A stretch of DNA of 64,000 nt from assembly GCF_000701685.1 (NCBI RefSeq), contig NZ_JNJO01000005.1, positions 62,001 to 126,000 on the forward strand. Reading direction: 5' to 3'. Below the pieces are notes generated by a model, which saw nothing but the letters and a program-made list of their open reading frames with translations, ran no database searches and had not been told where the DNA came from. Positions 26,177-35,107 of the stretch are shown one piece after another. The DNA comes from Gemella sanguinis ATCC 700632. Its GTDB lineage: Bacteria > Bacillota > Bacilli > Staphylococcales > Gemellaceae. The translations under genes were made by a program, and so were the position numbers. How positions within the stretch are numbered: position 1 is the first letter of the stretch; the number at the start of each line of letters is the position of its first letter.

Positions 26177-27355
26177 ATGAAACATAAATTATTAAAAACA
26201 AAAAATTTAGCTGTGGTGTTTGGAACTTTTGCCCCAATGCATATAGGACACGTAGATCTTATAACAAGAGCTAAACGAGAAAATGATGCAGCTTTAGTAG
26301 TTGTTTCTGGTACAAATACTGAAGAAGACCGTGGGACACGTGTAGGACTTCATCTTAAAAGACGTTTTCGTTATGTGCGAGAAGTATTTCATGATGATGA
26401 ATTAGTAGTTGTGGATAAACTTGATGAAGAAGGAATTATTTCAGAACAGAATGGTTTGGAAAATTGGTTTAAAATTTTACATGAACTTATTAAAGACAAT
26501 ACAGATTATCAATTTGAAAAGATTACATTTTATGTAGGAGAAGAAAAGGATCAAAAGCCGTTGCTTAGCTATTTTGAAAATGTATTTAATGATGAATATC
26601 TTTTAGGAAAAAGTGATACTGAGTTTTCTGATTCAATTATAAAAAAAGAAGTAGGTATTAAAATAATTGATAAAAGTATAATCCCAGTATCAAGTGCTGA
26701 AATTCTTAAAAAACCTTTAGCTCACTGGCGCTATATTACTAAACCTTTTCGACGTCATTTTACAAAAAAAGTGTTGGTAGTAGGTTCAGCTTCGGGAGGG
26801 AAGACAACACTTATAAAAGATTTAGGCCGAATTTTTAATGCGCCTGTATCATTAGAATATGCACGTTATTATCAGGGGGTACATAATGTTCGTGATGATG
26901 AATTAGACACTAATGATTATATTCGTCTTTTTGCTTATCAAAATCATCAAACTTCAAATATTATCGATAGTGGTAGTCATTCGGGTATTGTGTTTGTTGA
27001 TACTAATGCTACTGTAACTATGGCTTATGTAGACTACTATCTTAAGGATGTTATTTCAGAGGAAGAATATCAAGCACTTAACTTATCTTATAAAGTTGCT
27101 GTTTCAAAAGAAAAATGGGATCTGATAGTTTTAATTCCACCAAAATCTGCATATGTCAATGATGGTTTTCGTGACATGAGTATGTCAAGCCAGGACATTC
27201 GAGATGATTTTACTAATCACCTTATTGAGTTACTAAAAAGAGATGGTTTTGAAGACAAACTTTTAATTCTTGATAGTGAACCAGATACATTTTTCATAGA
27301 AAACTATGAAAAAACAATTGAAGCTATTAAAACAAGACTTAATATTGATATATAA
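26177..27355 (+). CDS. nadR: bifunctional NMN adenylyltransferase / ribosylnicotinamide kinase NadR
   Basis: This 392-residue protein has two domains. The N-terminal nucleotidyltransferase (about 10-180) carries VFGTFAPMHIGHVDLI, with the HIGH-type ATP site, and a late VSSAEI motif (ISTEI-like). The C-terminal kinase (about 195-390) carries the P-loop GSASGGKTTLIKDL. Together they phosphorylate nicotinamide riboside and adenylate NMN to NAD. The N-terminal helix-turn-helix repressor domain of enteric NadR is absent, so this is the purely enzymatic form. It stands alone and interrupts the usual rseP-proS order. Its codon choice looks somewhat less A/T-ending than its neighbours (frequent cgt, gac and cac), by eye only. 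Confidence 0.9.
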   Translation: MKHKLLKTKNLAVVFGTFAPMHIGHVDLITRAKRENDAALVVVSGTNTEEDRGTRVGLHLKRRFRYVREVFHDDELVVVDKLDEEGIISEQNGLENWFKILHELIKDNTDYQFEKITFYVGEEKDQKPLLSYFENVFNDEYLLGKSDTEFSDSIIKKEVGIKIIDKSIIPVSSAEILKKPLAHWRYITKPFRRHFTKKVLVVGSASGGKTTLIKDLGRIFNAPVSLEYARYYQGVHNVRDDELDTNDYIRLFAYQNHQTSNIIDSGSHSGIVFVDTNATVTMAYVDYYLKDVISEEEYQALNLSYKVAVSKEKWDLIVLIPPKSAYVNDGFRDMSMSSQDIRDDFTNHLIELLKRDGFEDKLLILDSEPDTFFIENYEKTIEAIKTRLNIDI

Positions 27356-27494
27356 ATTATGGATATGATTATTTTTTAAGTTTAATAGTATATGTGTTAA
27401 AAGTTAATATAGAGCTAATTTAAAAGTTAAAATTTGTGAAAAATGGTGGAATTTGATATAATGAAATGATGTTTTAAAGAAGTAGGTAAAGATA

Positions 27495-28316
27495 ATGATA
27501 AAATTTGAGAATGTATTTTTTAAGTATTCTAATTCAACAAAAAATGTACTAGAAAATATAAATCTTAATATAAAGAAAGGTAGTTGGACTAGTATATTAG
27601 GAGAAAACGGAAGTGGAAAGTCCACATTAATGAAGTTATTATACGGACAACATAAGCCTACTGATGGAAAGATACTAATAAATGGTACTGAATATACTGA
27701 AGAAGTATATGATGAAATTAGAAATAGTATAGCAGTTGTCTTTCAAAATCCAGATAACCAATTTGTAGGAGCCACTGTTGAAGAGGATATTGCTTTCGGT
27801 TTAGAAAATAGAAATATACCAAGTGAACTAATGGATAGTATTATTGAAAAATCATTAGAAGCGGTTGATATGCTTGAGTATAGGAAGTATGAACCCGTGT
27901 CTCTTTCTGGAGGTCAAAAACAACGTGTAGCAATAGCTTCAGCATTAGCTTTAAATCCTCGAATACTGATTTTAGATGAAGCTACTAGTATGCTTGATCC
28001 TAAGGCTAGAAAATCAATTTTGCAGTATATAAAAAAAATTAATAAAGAAAATGAGATAACAATTATCTCAATAACTCACGATGCTGAGGAAAGTATTTAT
28101 TCTGATTATATAGAGATTATGAATAAAGGTAAAATTGTATTTACTGGAAACTATAATATGTTGTATGCTGAACCTGATATACTAGATAAGTTTAATTTAG
28201 AAACTCCATTTTTAGAAAGGGTAAAAAATGAATTAAATGACCAACTAGGTTCAAAAATTTTCAATATTACCGAAGATGAAGGGAGTGTAGTAGAAAAAAT
28301 ATGCAAATTAATCTAA
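27495..28316 (+). CDS. ecfA1: ECF transporter ATPase EcfA1
   Basis: This 273-residue ABC ATPase has Walker A LGENGSGKSTLMK (about 35-47), Q-loop VFQNPDNQFVGATVEEDIAFG (the hallmark of EcfA), signature LSGGQKQRVAIA, Walker B ILILDEATSMLD and switch SITHD. With EcfA2 and EcfT it powers vitamin uptake through exchangeable S components, none of which is visible in this window. Its 3' end overlaps ecfA2 by 16 bases. Confidence 0.95.
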   Translation: MIKFENVFFKYSNSTKNVLENINLNIKKGSWTSILGENGSGKSTLMKLLYGQHKPTDGKILINGTEYTEEVYDEIRNSIAVVFQNPDNQFVGATVEEDIAFGLENRNIPSELMDSIIEKSLEAVDMLEYRKYEPVSLSGGQKQRVAIASALALNPRILILDEATSMLDPKARKSILQYIKKINKENEITIISITHDAEESIYSDYIEIMNKGKIVFTGNYNMLYAEPDILDKFNLETPFLERVKNELNDQLGSKIFNITEDEGSVVEKICKLI

Positions 28317-29182
28317 ATAATATAGACTACACTTACAATAAAGGGACAGTTTTTGAAAAAAGAGTTTTAAAAAATGTAACTTTGAAATTAAAAGAGCGAG
28401 CATATAACGTTATAGTAGGTAAAACAGGTAGTGGAAAATCTACGTTAATCGAGCATATTAATGGGTTACTAGTACCAAATAGTGGTGAAGTAATTGTAGA
28501 CGATACTATAATTACTTTTCCAAAAAATAAAAGAGAAAAAAAAGAATTAGCAAAAAAACTAAGAGAAATTAGGAAAGATGTTGCTGTACTATTTCAATTT
28601 TCAGAACAACAGCTTTTTGAAACTACTGTTTTGAAAGATATTATGTTTGCACCATTAAATTATGGAGTAAATGAGAAGGAAGCTCGAAAGAATGCTATAG
28701 AGCTTGTGAAGTTAGTAGGGCTAAGCGAAGATTATCTTGAAAAATCACCTTTTGAACTTTCAGGTGGAGAAATGAGAAAAGTTGCTTTATGTGGAATATT
28801 GGCGCTAAATCCGAAAGTTTTAATTTTAGATGAACCAACTGTTGGATTGGATTATAAAAGTAGAGAAGATATTATGAACTTAATAAAAGAATTGCAACAG
28901 AAGAAAAATATGACAATTGTGCTAGTTACACACAATATGGATTATGTTTTGAAATATGCAGATAAGATATTTGTTTTAAATAAAGGGGAACTAGATTTTT
29001 CAGGGACAGCAGAAGAGTTATTTTCAAATAAGCAAATACTTGAAAAGAATTCTTTAGATCTACCAGAAGTATTAAAGTTCTATAAAGAACTAAAAAGTAA
29101 AGGGATAGTTATCCCATTTCCTCGATGTTATAAAGAAATGATAGAAAGTGTAAAACTTTTAATAGGAGATAGAAGTAAATGA
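28301..29182 (+). CDS. ecfA2: ECF transporter ATPase EcfA2
   Basis: This 293-residue ATPase has Walker A GKTGSGKSTLIEH, Q-loop LFQFSEQQLFETTVLKDIMFAP, signature LSGGEMRKVALCG, Walker B VLILDEPTVGLD and VTHN. The FSEQQLFE motif is typical of EcfA2. The gene ends in TGA at 29180-29182, overlapping the ecfT start codon (ATGA). This shows that UGA functions as a normal stop in this organism, which bears on the in-frame UGA of the NADH peroxidase gene. Confidence 0.95.
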   Translation: MQINLNNIDYTYNKGTVFEKRVLKNVTLKLKERAYNVIVGKTGSGKSTLIEHINGLLVPNSGEVIVDDTIITFPKNKREKKELAKKLREIRKDVAVLFQFSEQQLFETTVLKDIMFAPLNYGVNEKEARKNAIELVKLVGLSEDYLEKSPFELSGGEMRKVALCGILALNPKVLILDEPTVGLDYKSREDIMNLIKELQQKKNMTIVLVTHNMDYVLKYADKIFVLNKGELDFSGTAEELFSNKQILEKNSLDLPEVLKFYKELKSKGIVIPFPRCYKEMIESVKLLIGDRSK

Positions 29183-29967
29183 ATAATTCTTTAATAAGTA
29201 AATACATACCGCTAGATACAGTTATTCATAATCTTGATCCGAGAACAAAACTATTTTTTGTAATAGTATATTTAGTGGATATATTTATAGCTCATAGTAT
29301 AGCCGAATTTTCATTATTGTTTTTAATCTTTATAACAGTTGCATTTTTGTCAAAAACGAGCTTTAATATGTTGTTATCAAGTGTAAAATCAATTATAGTT
29401 CTGATTGTATTTACTTCATTGGTACATATTTTCTTTAATAAATCAGGAAGTGTAGTATTAGACCTTTCTTTTATGAAAATATATAGTGGTGCTTTATTAG
29501 GAATTTTATTAATAACTGTAAGATTTATTCTTGTTGTTATGGTAATGGTAGTGTTTATGGCTACAACATCTCCAAGTCAAATAACTCATGCAATAGAGAA
29601 GAGTTTAGGGTTTCTTAAGGTAATAGGTGTTCCAATTTCTACTTTTGCATTAGTACTATCTATATCTTTAAGATTTATTCCAACTATAATAGAAGAAACA
29701 AACAGAATAATAAATGCACAGGTTTCGAGAGGTTCTGATTTTAATGAAGGAAGTTTAATGCAAAAAGTAAAGAAGTTCATTCCAATATTGATACCTTTAT
29801 TTATAGCAACTCTAAAAAGAGCCGATGAGCTTGCTACTGCAATGGAAGTAAGAGGATATAGTACAACAATTAAAAGGAGTAAGTATAAGAAACTTAAATA
29901 TGATAAATTTGACTATTTGAGTTATTTATTAATAATTGTAACTACAGTATTTATTATCTTAAAATAA
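29179..29967 (+). CDS. ecfT: ECF transporter transmembrane protein EcfT
   Basis: This 262-residue membrane coupling subunit has the N-terminal LDPRTKLFFVI segment typical of EcfT and several helices. The cytoplasmic coupling motif region is around RIINAQVSRGSDF and ATAMEVRGYS (the A-R-G motifs that dock to the two ATPases). Translationally coupled to ecfA2 by a four-base overlap. Confidence 0.94.
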   Translation: MNNSLISKYIPLDTVIHNLDPRTKLFFVIVYLVDIFIAHSIAEFSLLFLIFITVAFLSKTSFNMLLSSVKSIIVLIVFTSLVHIFFNKSGSVVLDLSFMKIYSGALLGILLITVRFILVVMVMVVFMATTSPSQITHAIEKSLGFLKVIGVPISTFALVLSISLRFIPTIIEETNRIINAQVSRGSDFNEGSLMQKVKKFIPILIPLFIATLKRADELATAMEVRGYSTTIKRSKYKKLKYDKFDYLSYLLIIVTTVFIILK

Positions 29968-30011
29968 ATTTTATTAGATATGTTTACGTTAAATACAATA
30001 AAGGAGATTCT

Positions 30012-31043
30012 ATGGATACAGAAATAATAAATATTTCTAAAAGTAAAAATAAAGCAGAAATATACAAAAAGTTACGACAGTATTATAAAAGTGATAAACT
30101 AGTAGCAATTCCTACAGAAACTGTTTATGGCTTAAGTGCTGATGCAACTAGTGATAAAGCAATATCAAAAATTTATGAGGCAAAAGGTAGACCTAGTGAT
30201 AATCCCCTAATAGTCCATTTTTATGATGTTAAACAACTAGATAACATTGTTGACTATGCTGACGATAGAGTAGGAGTATTAATAGATAAGTTTTGGCCAG
30301 GACCTATGACATTAATATTAAATGCTATTGAAAACAATGGTATTTCGAAAAATGTTACTGCCGGACTTAATACGTTAGCTGTAAGAATGCCTTCTAACAC
30401 TACTGCACGAGAAATATTAAAGGAAACAAAAGTTCTTTTAGCAGCACCAAGTGCAAACACAAGTGGTAAACCATCGCCAACCAAATATGAACATGTGTAT
30501 CATGATTTAAATGGGCGAATTGATGTTATAATTGAAGATCAACAATCAGATATTGGCTTAGAGAGTACAGTAATTGATTGTACTAGAACCCCACTTATAA
30601 TAGCTAGACCAGGAGATATTACTAAAGAAGATATAGAAAATGTCTTAGGAGAGGGTAGCGTAGTATATAATGACGAGATAATTAGCGAAAATCAGGCTCC
30701 GATAGCTCCTGGAATGAAATATAGACATTATTCACCAGAAGCAGAATTGATTTTATATAGACATTCTTTTAAAGACTTGCTAGAATTGTTAAAAACTAAG
30801 GGTAAAGAAACAGGGTTTATAACATATGATAATTATAAAAATAAACTAAAGGGATTAAACATATCCATAAAATATTTAGCAGATTCTGAGAAAAGTGTTG
30901 AACAATCTAATAAAAATTTATATAATATTCTAAGAGAGTTTGATGAAGAAAATATAAAAGAAATATATATATTACCAATAAAAGAAAATAAAGAAAATGT
31001 GGCTTTATTAAATAGATTAAATAAAGCTATAAGTAAAAAATAA
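30012..31043 (+). CDS. L-threonylcarbamoyladenylate synthase (Sua5/YwlC type)
   Basis: This 343-residue enzyme makes threonylcarbamoyl-AMP from threonine, bicarbonate and ATP, the first step of t6A37 formation in ANN-decoding tRNAs. The YrdC domain (about 12-205) has VAIPTETVYGLSADA, KGRPSDNPLIVHF, FWPGPMTLIL, AVRMPS and APSANTSGKPSPT. A linker with APGMKYRHYSPEA, diagnostic of the Sua5 form, joins a C-terminal Rossmann-like domain. Length is normal for Sua5. It follows ecfT by 44 bases with its own AAAGGAGA site. Confidence 0.93.
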   Translation: MDTEIINISKSKNKAEIYKKLRQYYKSDKLVAIPTETVYGLSADATSDKAISKIYEAKGRPSDNPLIVHFYDVKQLDNIVDYADDRVGVLIDKFWPGPMTLILNAIENNGISKNVTAGLNTLAVRMPSNTTAREILKETKVLLAAPSANTSGKPSPTKYEHVYHDLNGRIDVIIEDQQSDIGLESTVIDCTRTPLIIARPGDITKEDIENVLGEGSVVYNDEIISENQAPIAPGMKYRHYSPEAELILYRHSFKDLLELLKTKGKETGFITYDNYKNKLKGLNISIKYLADSEKSVEQSNKNLYNILREFDEENIKEIYILPIKENKENVALLNRLNKAISKK

Positions 31044-31059
31044 AAATAGGAGATTAGCG

Positions 31060-32022
31060 ATGAAAAAGTTATATGTAGTTATACCTTGTTATAATGAAGA
31101 AGAGGTATTAAATGAAACTGCAAAAAGATTAGAAGATAAAATGAATTCGATGATTGAAGAAGATTTAATTTCACCTGAAAGTCGAGTTGTTTTAGTAAAT
31201 GATGGTTCTAAAGATAAAACGTGGGAAATTATTGAAGAACTTCATAAAAACAATCCATTATTTAGTGGAATAAACCTTAGTAGAAACCGTGGACACCAAA
31301 ATGCATTGTTAGCTGGTTTAATGACGGTTAAAGATCATTGTGATGTTAGTATATCTATGGATGCTGACCTACAAGATGATATTAATGCAATGGATGAAAT
31401 GATGAAAAAGTATTTAGCAGGATGTGACATAGTTTATGGTGTGAGATCTGCTCGTACTACTGATACATTCTTTAAACGATTTACTGCTGAAGCATTCTAT
31501 CGTGTTATGGAAAAATTAGGTGCAAATACAGTATTTAACCATGCTGACTATAGATTGATGAGTAGACGTGCATTAAATGGATTAGCTGAATTTAAAGAAG
31601 TTAATCTATTCTTACGTGGTATAGTACCTATGATAGGATACCCAAATGATATAGTTACTTACGAAAGAGCAGAGCGATTTGCAGGAGAAAGTAAGTATCC
31701 ATTATCAAAAATGTTAGCTTTCGCATTTGAAGGAATTACGTCACTTTCAGTTAAGTTAATAAGATTTATAACTGTAGGTGGGGCGCTTATGATTTTCATA
31801 GCAACACTAGTATTCTTCTATACTCTATATAGCTATTTTGCAGGATTTGCAAGACCAGGGTGGTCTAGTATGATGATATCTATGTGGTTTATCGGTGGAA
31901 TGATTATGATTTCATTAGGTATTGTTGGAGAGTATGTAGGTAAAATTTATCTAGAAACAAAAGAACGTCCAAGATTTATCATTGAACAATTTTTAAATAA
32001 AGAAAAAAATGAGAAGGAATAA
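31060..32022 (+). CDS. GtrB-like polyprenyl-phosphate glycosyltransferase (GT2)
   Basis: This 320-residue protein has an N-terminal GT2 domain (VVIPCYNEEEVLNETAKRL, VNDGSKDKTW, and a DADLQDD metal-binding motif at about 107-113). Two C-terminal transmembrane helices (about 233-255 and 270-292) precede IVGEYVGKIYLETKERPRFI. This is the GtrB/DPM-like architecture that loads a sugar from a nucleotide sugar onto undecaprenyl phosphate for use outside the cell. The next gene, four bases on, encodes a GT-C-like membrane protein that could use this lipid-linked sugar. The sugar is unknown. Confidence 0.88.
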   Translation: MKKLYVVIPCYNEEEVLNETAKRLEDKMNSMIEEDLISPESRVVLVNDGSKDKTWEIIEELHKNNPLFSGINLSRNRGHQNALLAGLMTVKDHCDVSISMDADLQDDINAMDEMMKKYLAGCDIVYGVRSARTTDTFFKRFTAEAFYRVMEKLGANTVFNHADYRLMSRRALNGLAEFKEVNLFLRGIVPMIGYPNDIVTYERAERFAGESKYPLSKMLAFAFEGITSLSVKLIRFITVGGALMIFIATLVFFYTLYSYFAGFARPGWSSMMISMWFIGGMIMISLGIVGEYVGKIYLETKERPRFIIEQFLNKEKNEKE

Positions 32023-32025
32023 TCT

Positions 32026-33594
32026 ATGATTAAGGAAATAATGCAAAAATTACCTAACTTTTTTGTAAAAGTAATTGCTGTAATTTTCTTTATACTAATG
32101 GGATTAAATACTTTATTAGTATTAACAAAGACAGCTATATTTCCTAAAGATTATCAAGAAACACTATTTTATGAGAACGACAATGCTATACTAAATATTA
32201 TTTTCCTAATAATATTTAGTATAGTTATCTTAATATTAGCTAGATATTTTAAAAAAATTATAAGTGTAAAGAGATTAGTTTTAATAGTAATGATTTATAG
32301 TTTTATAATTAGTATTCTATTTGCTATTTTACGTCGTGACTATGTGCAATTTGATCCTTTTAACGTAATTGATCAGGCTAATAATTTTATAAGAGGTAAT
32401 TATAGTGGTCTTGAAAAAGGAAATAATTATTTATATATTTATTCACACCAAATAACAACAGTGTTTATCTTTCAAATAATACTATCGTTATTTGGACGAG
32501 CAACTTTCATATTATATATAATGCAGAGTTTCTCAATAAGCTTTATTATCTTTATGTTATATAAAATATCAAATATATTATTTGAGGATGAAGATACAAA
32601 CTATCTAGTTGTGATATTAAGTGCTTTATGTTTTCCGCTAGTGTTTTATGTAGCTTTTGTGTACGGAATATTGCCTGGAATGTTTCTTACTCTAGTAGCA
32701 TATTACTATTTCATAAAATATACAAAACAAAAAGAGTGGTATTTATTGGTAGTTAGTGCAATAAGTATTAACATTGCAATATTATTTATTGGAAATAATA
32801 TGATACATATGATAGCTATCTTTGCAGCTGCAATAATATATTTTATTAGAAAAAAAGATAAAAAGATTTTAGCCTTTATATTGAGTTGTTTATTTTTAAT
32901 GACTGCATCTAAAAGTATAATTTATAATTATTATGAAGCAACTAGTCAAAAAGAAATAGCACCGGGTGTACCAAAAATAACATGGATTGCTATGGGAATG
33001 CAAGAAGGTGATAGGGAAGCTGGCTGGTGGAATAGGTTTAACTATGATATTATGCCAGAAGAAGATTTTGATGCAGAACGTATCACAGAAATTTCTAAAG
33101 ACTCAATAAAACAAAGACTTACAGTTTTTAGAAATAATCCAAGGTATGCTTTTGATTTTTATGAGAGAAAGTATGAAAATCAATTTATAGAGCCTTCTTT
33201 TCAGAGTCTATTAGTAACTGCTCCACAAAGAAACTTTGATAACGAGACAACATTAGAGAAAGTTAAAGACTTTTTTATAAAACAAATTTACTTCAATGAA
33301 ACACATCATGTGTTGATGTTTATAATGAAAGTATTTCAAGTATTTGTTTATAGTTTTAGCTTTATTTTTGCGGTAAATATTTTTAGAAAAAAAGAGGAAG
33401 TTCTAACTATTATACCTGTTGCTTTTATTGGAGGAACGTTATTCCATATGATATGGGAAGCAAAAAGTAGATATGTATTCCCATACTTTGTGTTTTTAAT
33501 ACCAGTAGCAGCTTATGGATTAATTATTTTTAGAAATAAAATAATAGAATATAAAAAAACAAAAGAGGAAAAGAATGAAAAAAGTAATATGTAA
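32026..33594 (+). CDS. GT-C-fold-like polytopic membrane protein
   Basis: This 522-residue membrane protein has about 11-12 hydrophobic segments. An early extracytoplasmic loop contains RRDYVQFDPFNVIDQANNF. A loop at about 320-420 has WIAMGMQEGDREAGWWN, and a late GTLFHMIWEAKSRYVFPYF segment follows. Acidic residues in the first loop plus the late W-E-A-K-S-R-Y-V-F-P motif are typical of GT-C membrane glycosyltransferases that take sugars from polyprenyl phosphate. It follows a GtrB-like enzyme by four bases and overlaps the LRR gene by 20 bases. A role in decorating a wall polymer or secreted protein is inferred; the acceptor is unknown. Confidence 0.7.
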   Translation: MIKEIMQKLPNFFVKVIAVIFFILMGLNTLLVLTKTAIFPKDYQETLFYENDNAILNIIFLIIFSIVILILARYFKKIISVKRLVLIVMIYSFIISILFAILRRDYVQFDPFNVIDQANNFIRGNYSGLEKGNNYLYIYSHQITTVFIFQIILSLFGRATFILYIMQSFSISFIIFMLYKISNILFEDEDTNYLVVILSALCFPLVFYVAFVYGILPGMFLTLVAYYYFIKYTKQKEWYLLVVSAISINIAILFIGNNMIHMIAIFAAAIIYFIRKKDKKILAFILSCLFLMTASKSIIYNYYEATSQKEIAPGVPKITWIAMGMQEGDREAGWWNRFNYDIMPEEDFDAERITEISKDSIKQRLTVFRNNPRYAFDFYERKYENQFIEPSFQSLLVTAPQRNFDNETTLEKVKDFFIKQIYFNETHHVLMFIMKVFQVFVYSFSFIFAVNIFRKKEEVLTIIPVAFIGGTLFHMIWEAKSRYVFPYFVFLIPVAAYGLIIFRNKIIEYKKTKEEKNEKSNM

Positions 33595-34771
33595 AACTCT
33601 TGTAGCTATGGTTCTTGGATTAACAGTAGCACCAACTGTAGCAGCAAATGATATTTATGTACCTTTTAGTGAAAAGAATTTTTCTGAAATAGAGAATGGT
33701 GAGAAAATACAGTTTGATGATTTGAATTTAAAAGAAGCTTTACTAGAATACTACAAGTTTCATATTAATAAAAATTTTACAGGTAAAGAAATAACTGTAG
33801 ATATGATGAAACAGTTTACTAGTTTATCTTTACCTTGGAAAAATATTTTTTCTCTAAAAGGATTAGAACATGCTACTAATGTGAAAAACTTAAATTTATC
33901 TAATAACTTTATTGAAGATTTAACACCATTAGAGAAATTAGAAAATATAGAGGATTTAGATTTAACTAATAATAAAATCAAAAATCCAGAAAGTTTAGGT
34001 AAACTTAAAAAATTAAGACAGTTAGTGTTGAGAAAGAATTTAATGAATAATTTAGACTTTTTAAACAACCTTAATGTTGAATCATTAGATATTTCTATGA
34101 ATAGTGTATTAAAAGATTATTTACCTAATAATTTAAAATTGGATAATATAAGAAGTTTAAATATTTCTGGAATAGGTCTAGACAATATAACATTTTTACA
34201 GAATGCGAAAAAACTAGAAAGCCTAGTTGCTGAAGAAAATGCTATTAAAGATTTAAAACCTCTGGGGAATCTAAAAACTTTAAGAACACTGTATTTAGAT
34301 AAAAATGATATTAGAGATATAGGACCTCTTAAAGATTTGGATAATTTAGAAGAATTGCTCCTGTATAAAAATAATATAGAAGATATTACACCATTAGATG
34401 GAAAAAGATATTTATATAGATTAATGTTAAATGATAATATAGCATTAAAAGATATTAATGTACTAAGAACAGTTCAACATCTATCAAGTTTAGATATTTC
34501 TAATACTGCAGTAAGTGATATTAGTCCATTAAATGATTTAAAATATATTTATTATGTTGCAGTCAAAAATACTAAAATAAGTGATTCAGACTTAAGTAAA
34601 TTTGAAAAAACAAATATGGATGTTAAGAAAGAAAATGGTATAGATAAAAAACTAGAAATAATAACTACAGAAGCTTCTAAGTATTTTAGTTTGAAAAATT
34701 ATATTTTTATGCTATTAATTTTGATATTTACTGTAACTGGAATTAGGGGTTATTGGAAAAAAAATAAATAG
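33575..34771 (+). CDS. membrane-anchored leucine-rich-repeat surface protein
   Basis: This 398-residue protein has a signal peptide (about 1-24, ending VAPTVAANDI) and internalin-like 21-22-residue leucine-rich repeats from about 85 to 350 (for example LNLSNNFIEDLTPLEKLENI and LYLDKNDIRDIGPLKDLDNL). A C-terminal transmembrane helix follows (about 372-392), with a GYWKKNK tail. No LPXTG signal is present, so it is held by the membrane with its repeats outside. Its start lies inside the GT-C-like gene, indicating coupling. The repeats may bind a host protein or an envelope partner; no ligand can be named. Confidence 0.85.
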   Translation: MKKVICKTLVAMVLGLTVAPTVAANDIYVPFSEKNFSEIENGEKIQFDDLNLKEALLEYYKFHINKNFTGKEITVDMMKQFTSLSLPWKNIFSLKGLEHATNVKNLNLSNNFIEDLTPLEKLENIEDLDLTNNKIKNPESLGKLKKLRQLVLRKNLMNNLDFLNNLNVESLDISMNSVLKDYLPNNLKLDNIRSLNISGIGLDNITFLQNAKKLESLVAEENAIKDLKPLGNLKTLRTLYLDKNDIRDIGPLKDLDNLEELLLYKNNIEDITPLDGKRYLYRLMLNDNIALKDINVLRTVQHLSSLDISNTAVSDISPLNDLKYIYYVAVKNTKISDSDLSKFEKTNMDVKKENGIDKKLEIITTEASKYFSLKNYIFMLLILIFTVTGIRGYWKKNK

Positions 34772-34779
34772 AAAATAAT

Positions 34780-34818
34780 AAGACGAATGAATTTACCCTT
34801 GAAATTCATTCGTCTTTG
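34780..34818 (+). terminator. terminator of the GT2/GT-C/LRR cluster
   Basis: AAGACGAATGAATTT (34780-34794) pairs with AAATTCATTCGTCTT (34802-34816). The T-run is short (TTTG), but the stem is long and strong. Confidence 0.75.
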
Positions 34819-34834
34819 TGCTAGAATTACATTA

Positions 34835-35064
34835 ATGAAATAAAAAAAGTATACTTAGGATACGATATATATCTAACTTATTTAAGAGAGGGTATGGTGC
34901 TGAAAATATCTATAAGCGTTATATATTACTACCTAGTTATAAGTATAATATAGTTAGTGAGCTTTATTCACAAAGAGGAAGTAAATTACTTCGAATTTGG
35001 GTGGTACCACGAAATTATTCGTCCCTTCTTTAGCCTTTGCTAGAGGAGGGACTTTTTATTTTTT
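34835..35064 (+). promoter_or_regulatory. T-box riboswitch controlling thrS (probably Thr)
   Basis: The T-box sequence GGGTGGTACCACG lies at 34999-35011. It is followed by a terminator (GTCCCTTCTTTAG with CTAGAGGAGGGAC, 35021-35052) and a T-run. Upstream, AGAGAGGG and GGTGCTGAAAA match stem I elements. The stretch ATTACTACCTAG offers ACT (34928-34930) or ACC (34931-34933) as a threonine specifier, the former in the usual NNN-ACC context. Uncharged tRNA-Thr would induce thrS. T-box identity is firm; the specifier is a reading by eye. Confidence 0.9.
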
Positions 35065-35107
35065 ATAAGTTAGACTAAGTATACATAAAAAAGAAGGAGA
35101 CCTTAAT

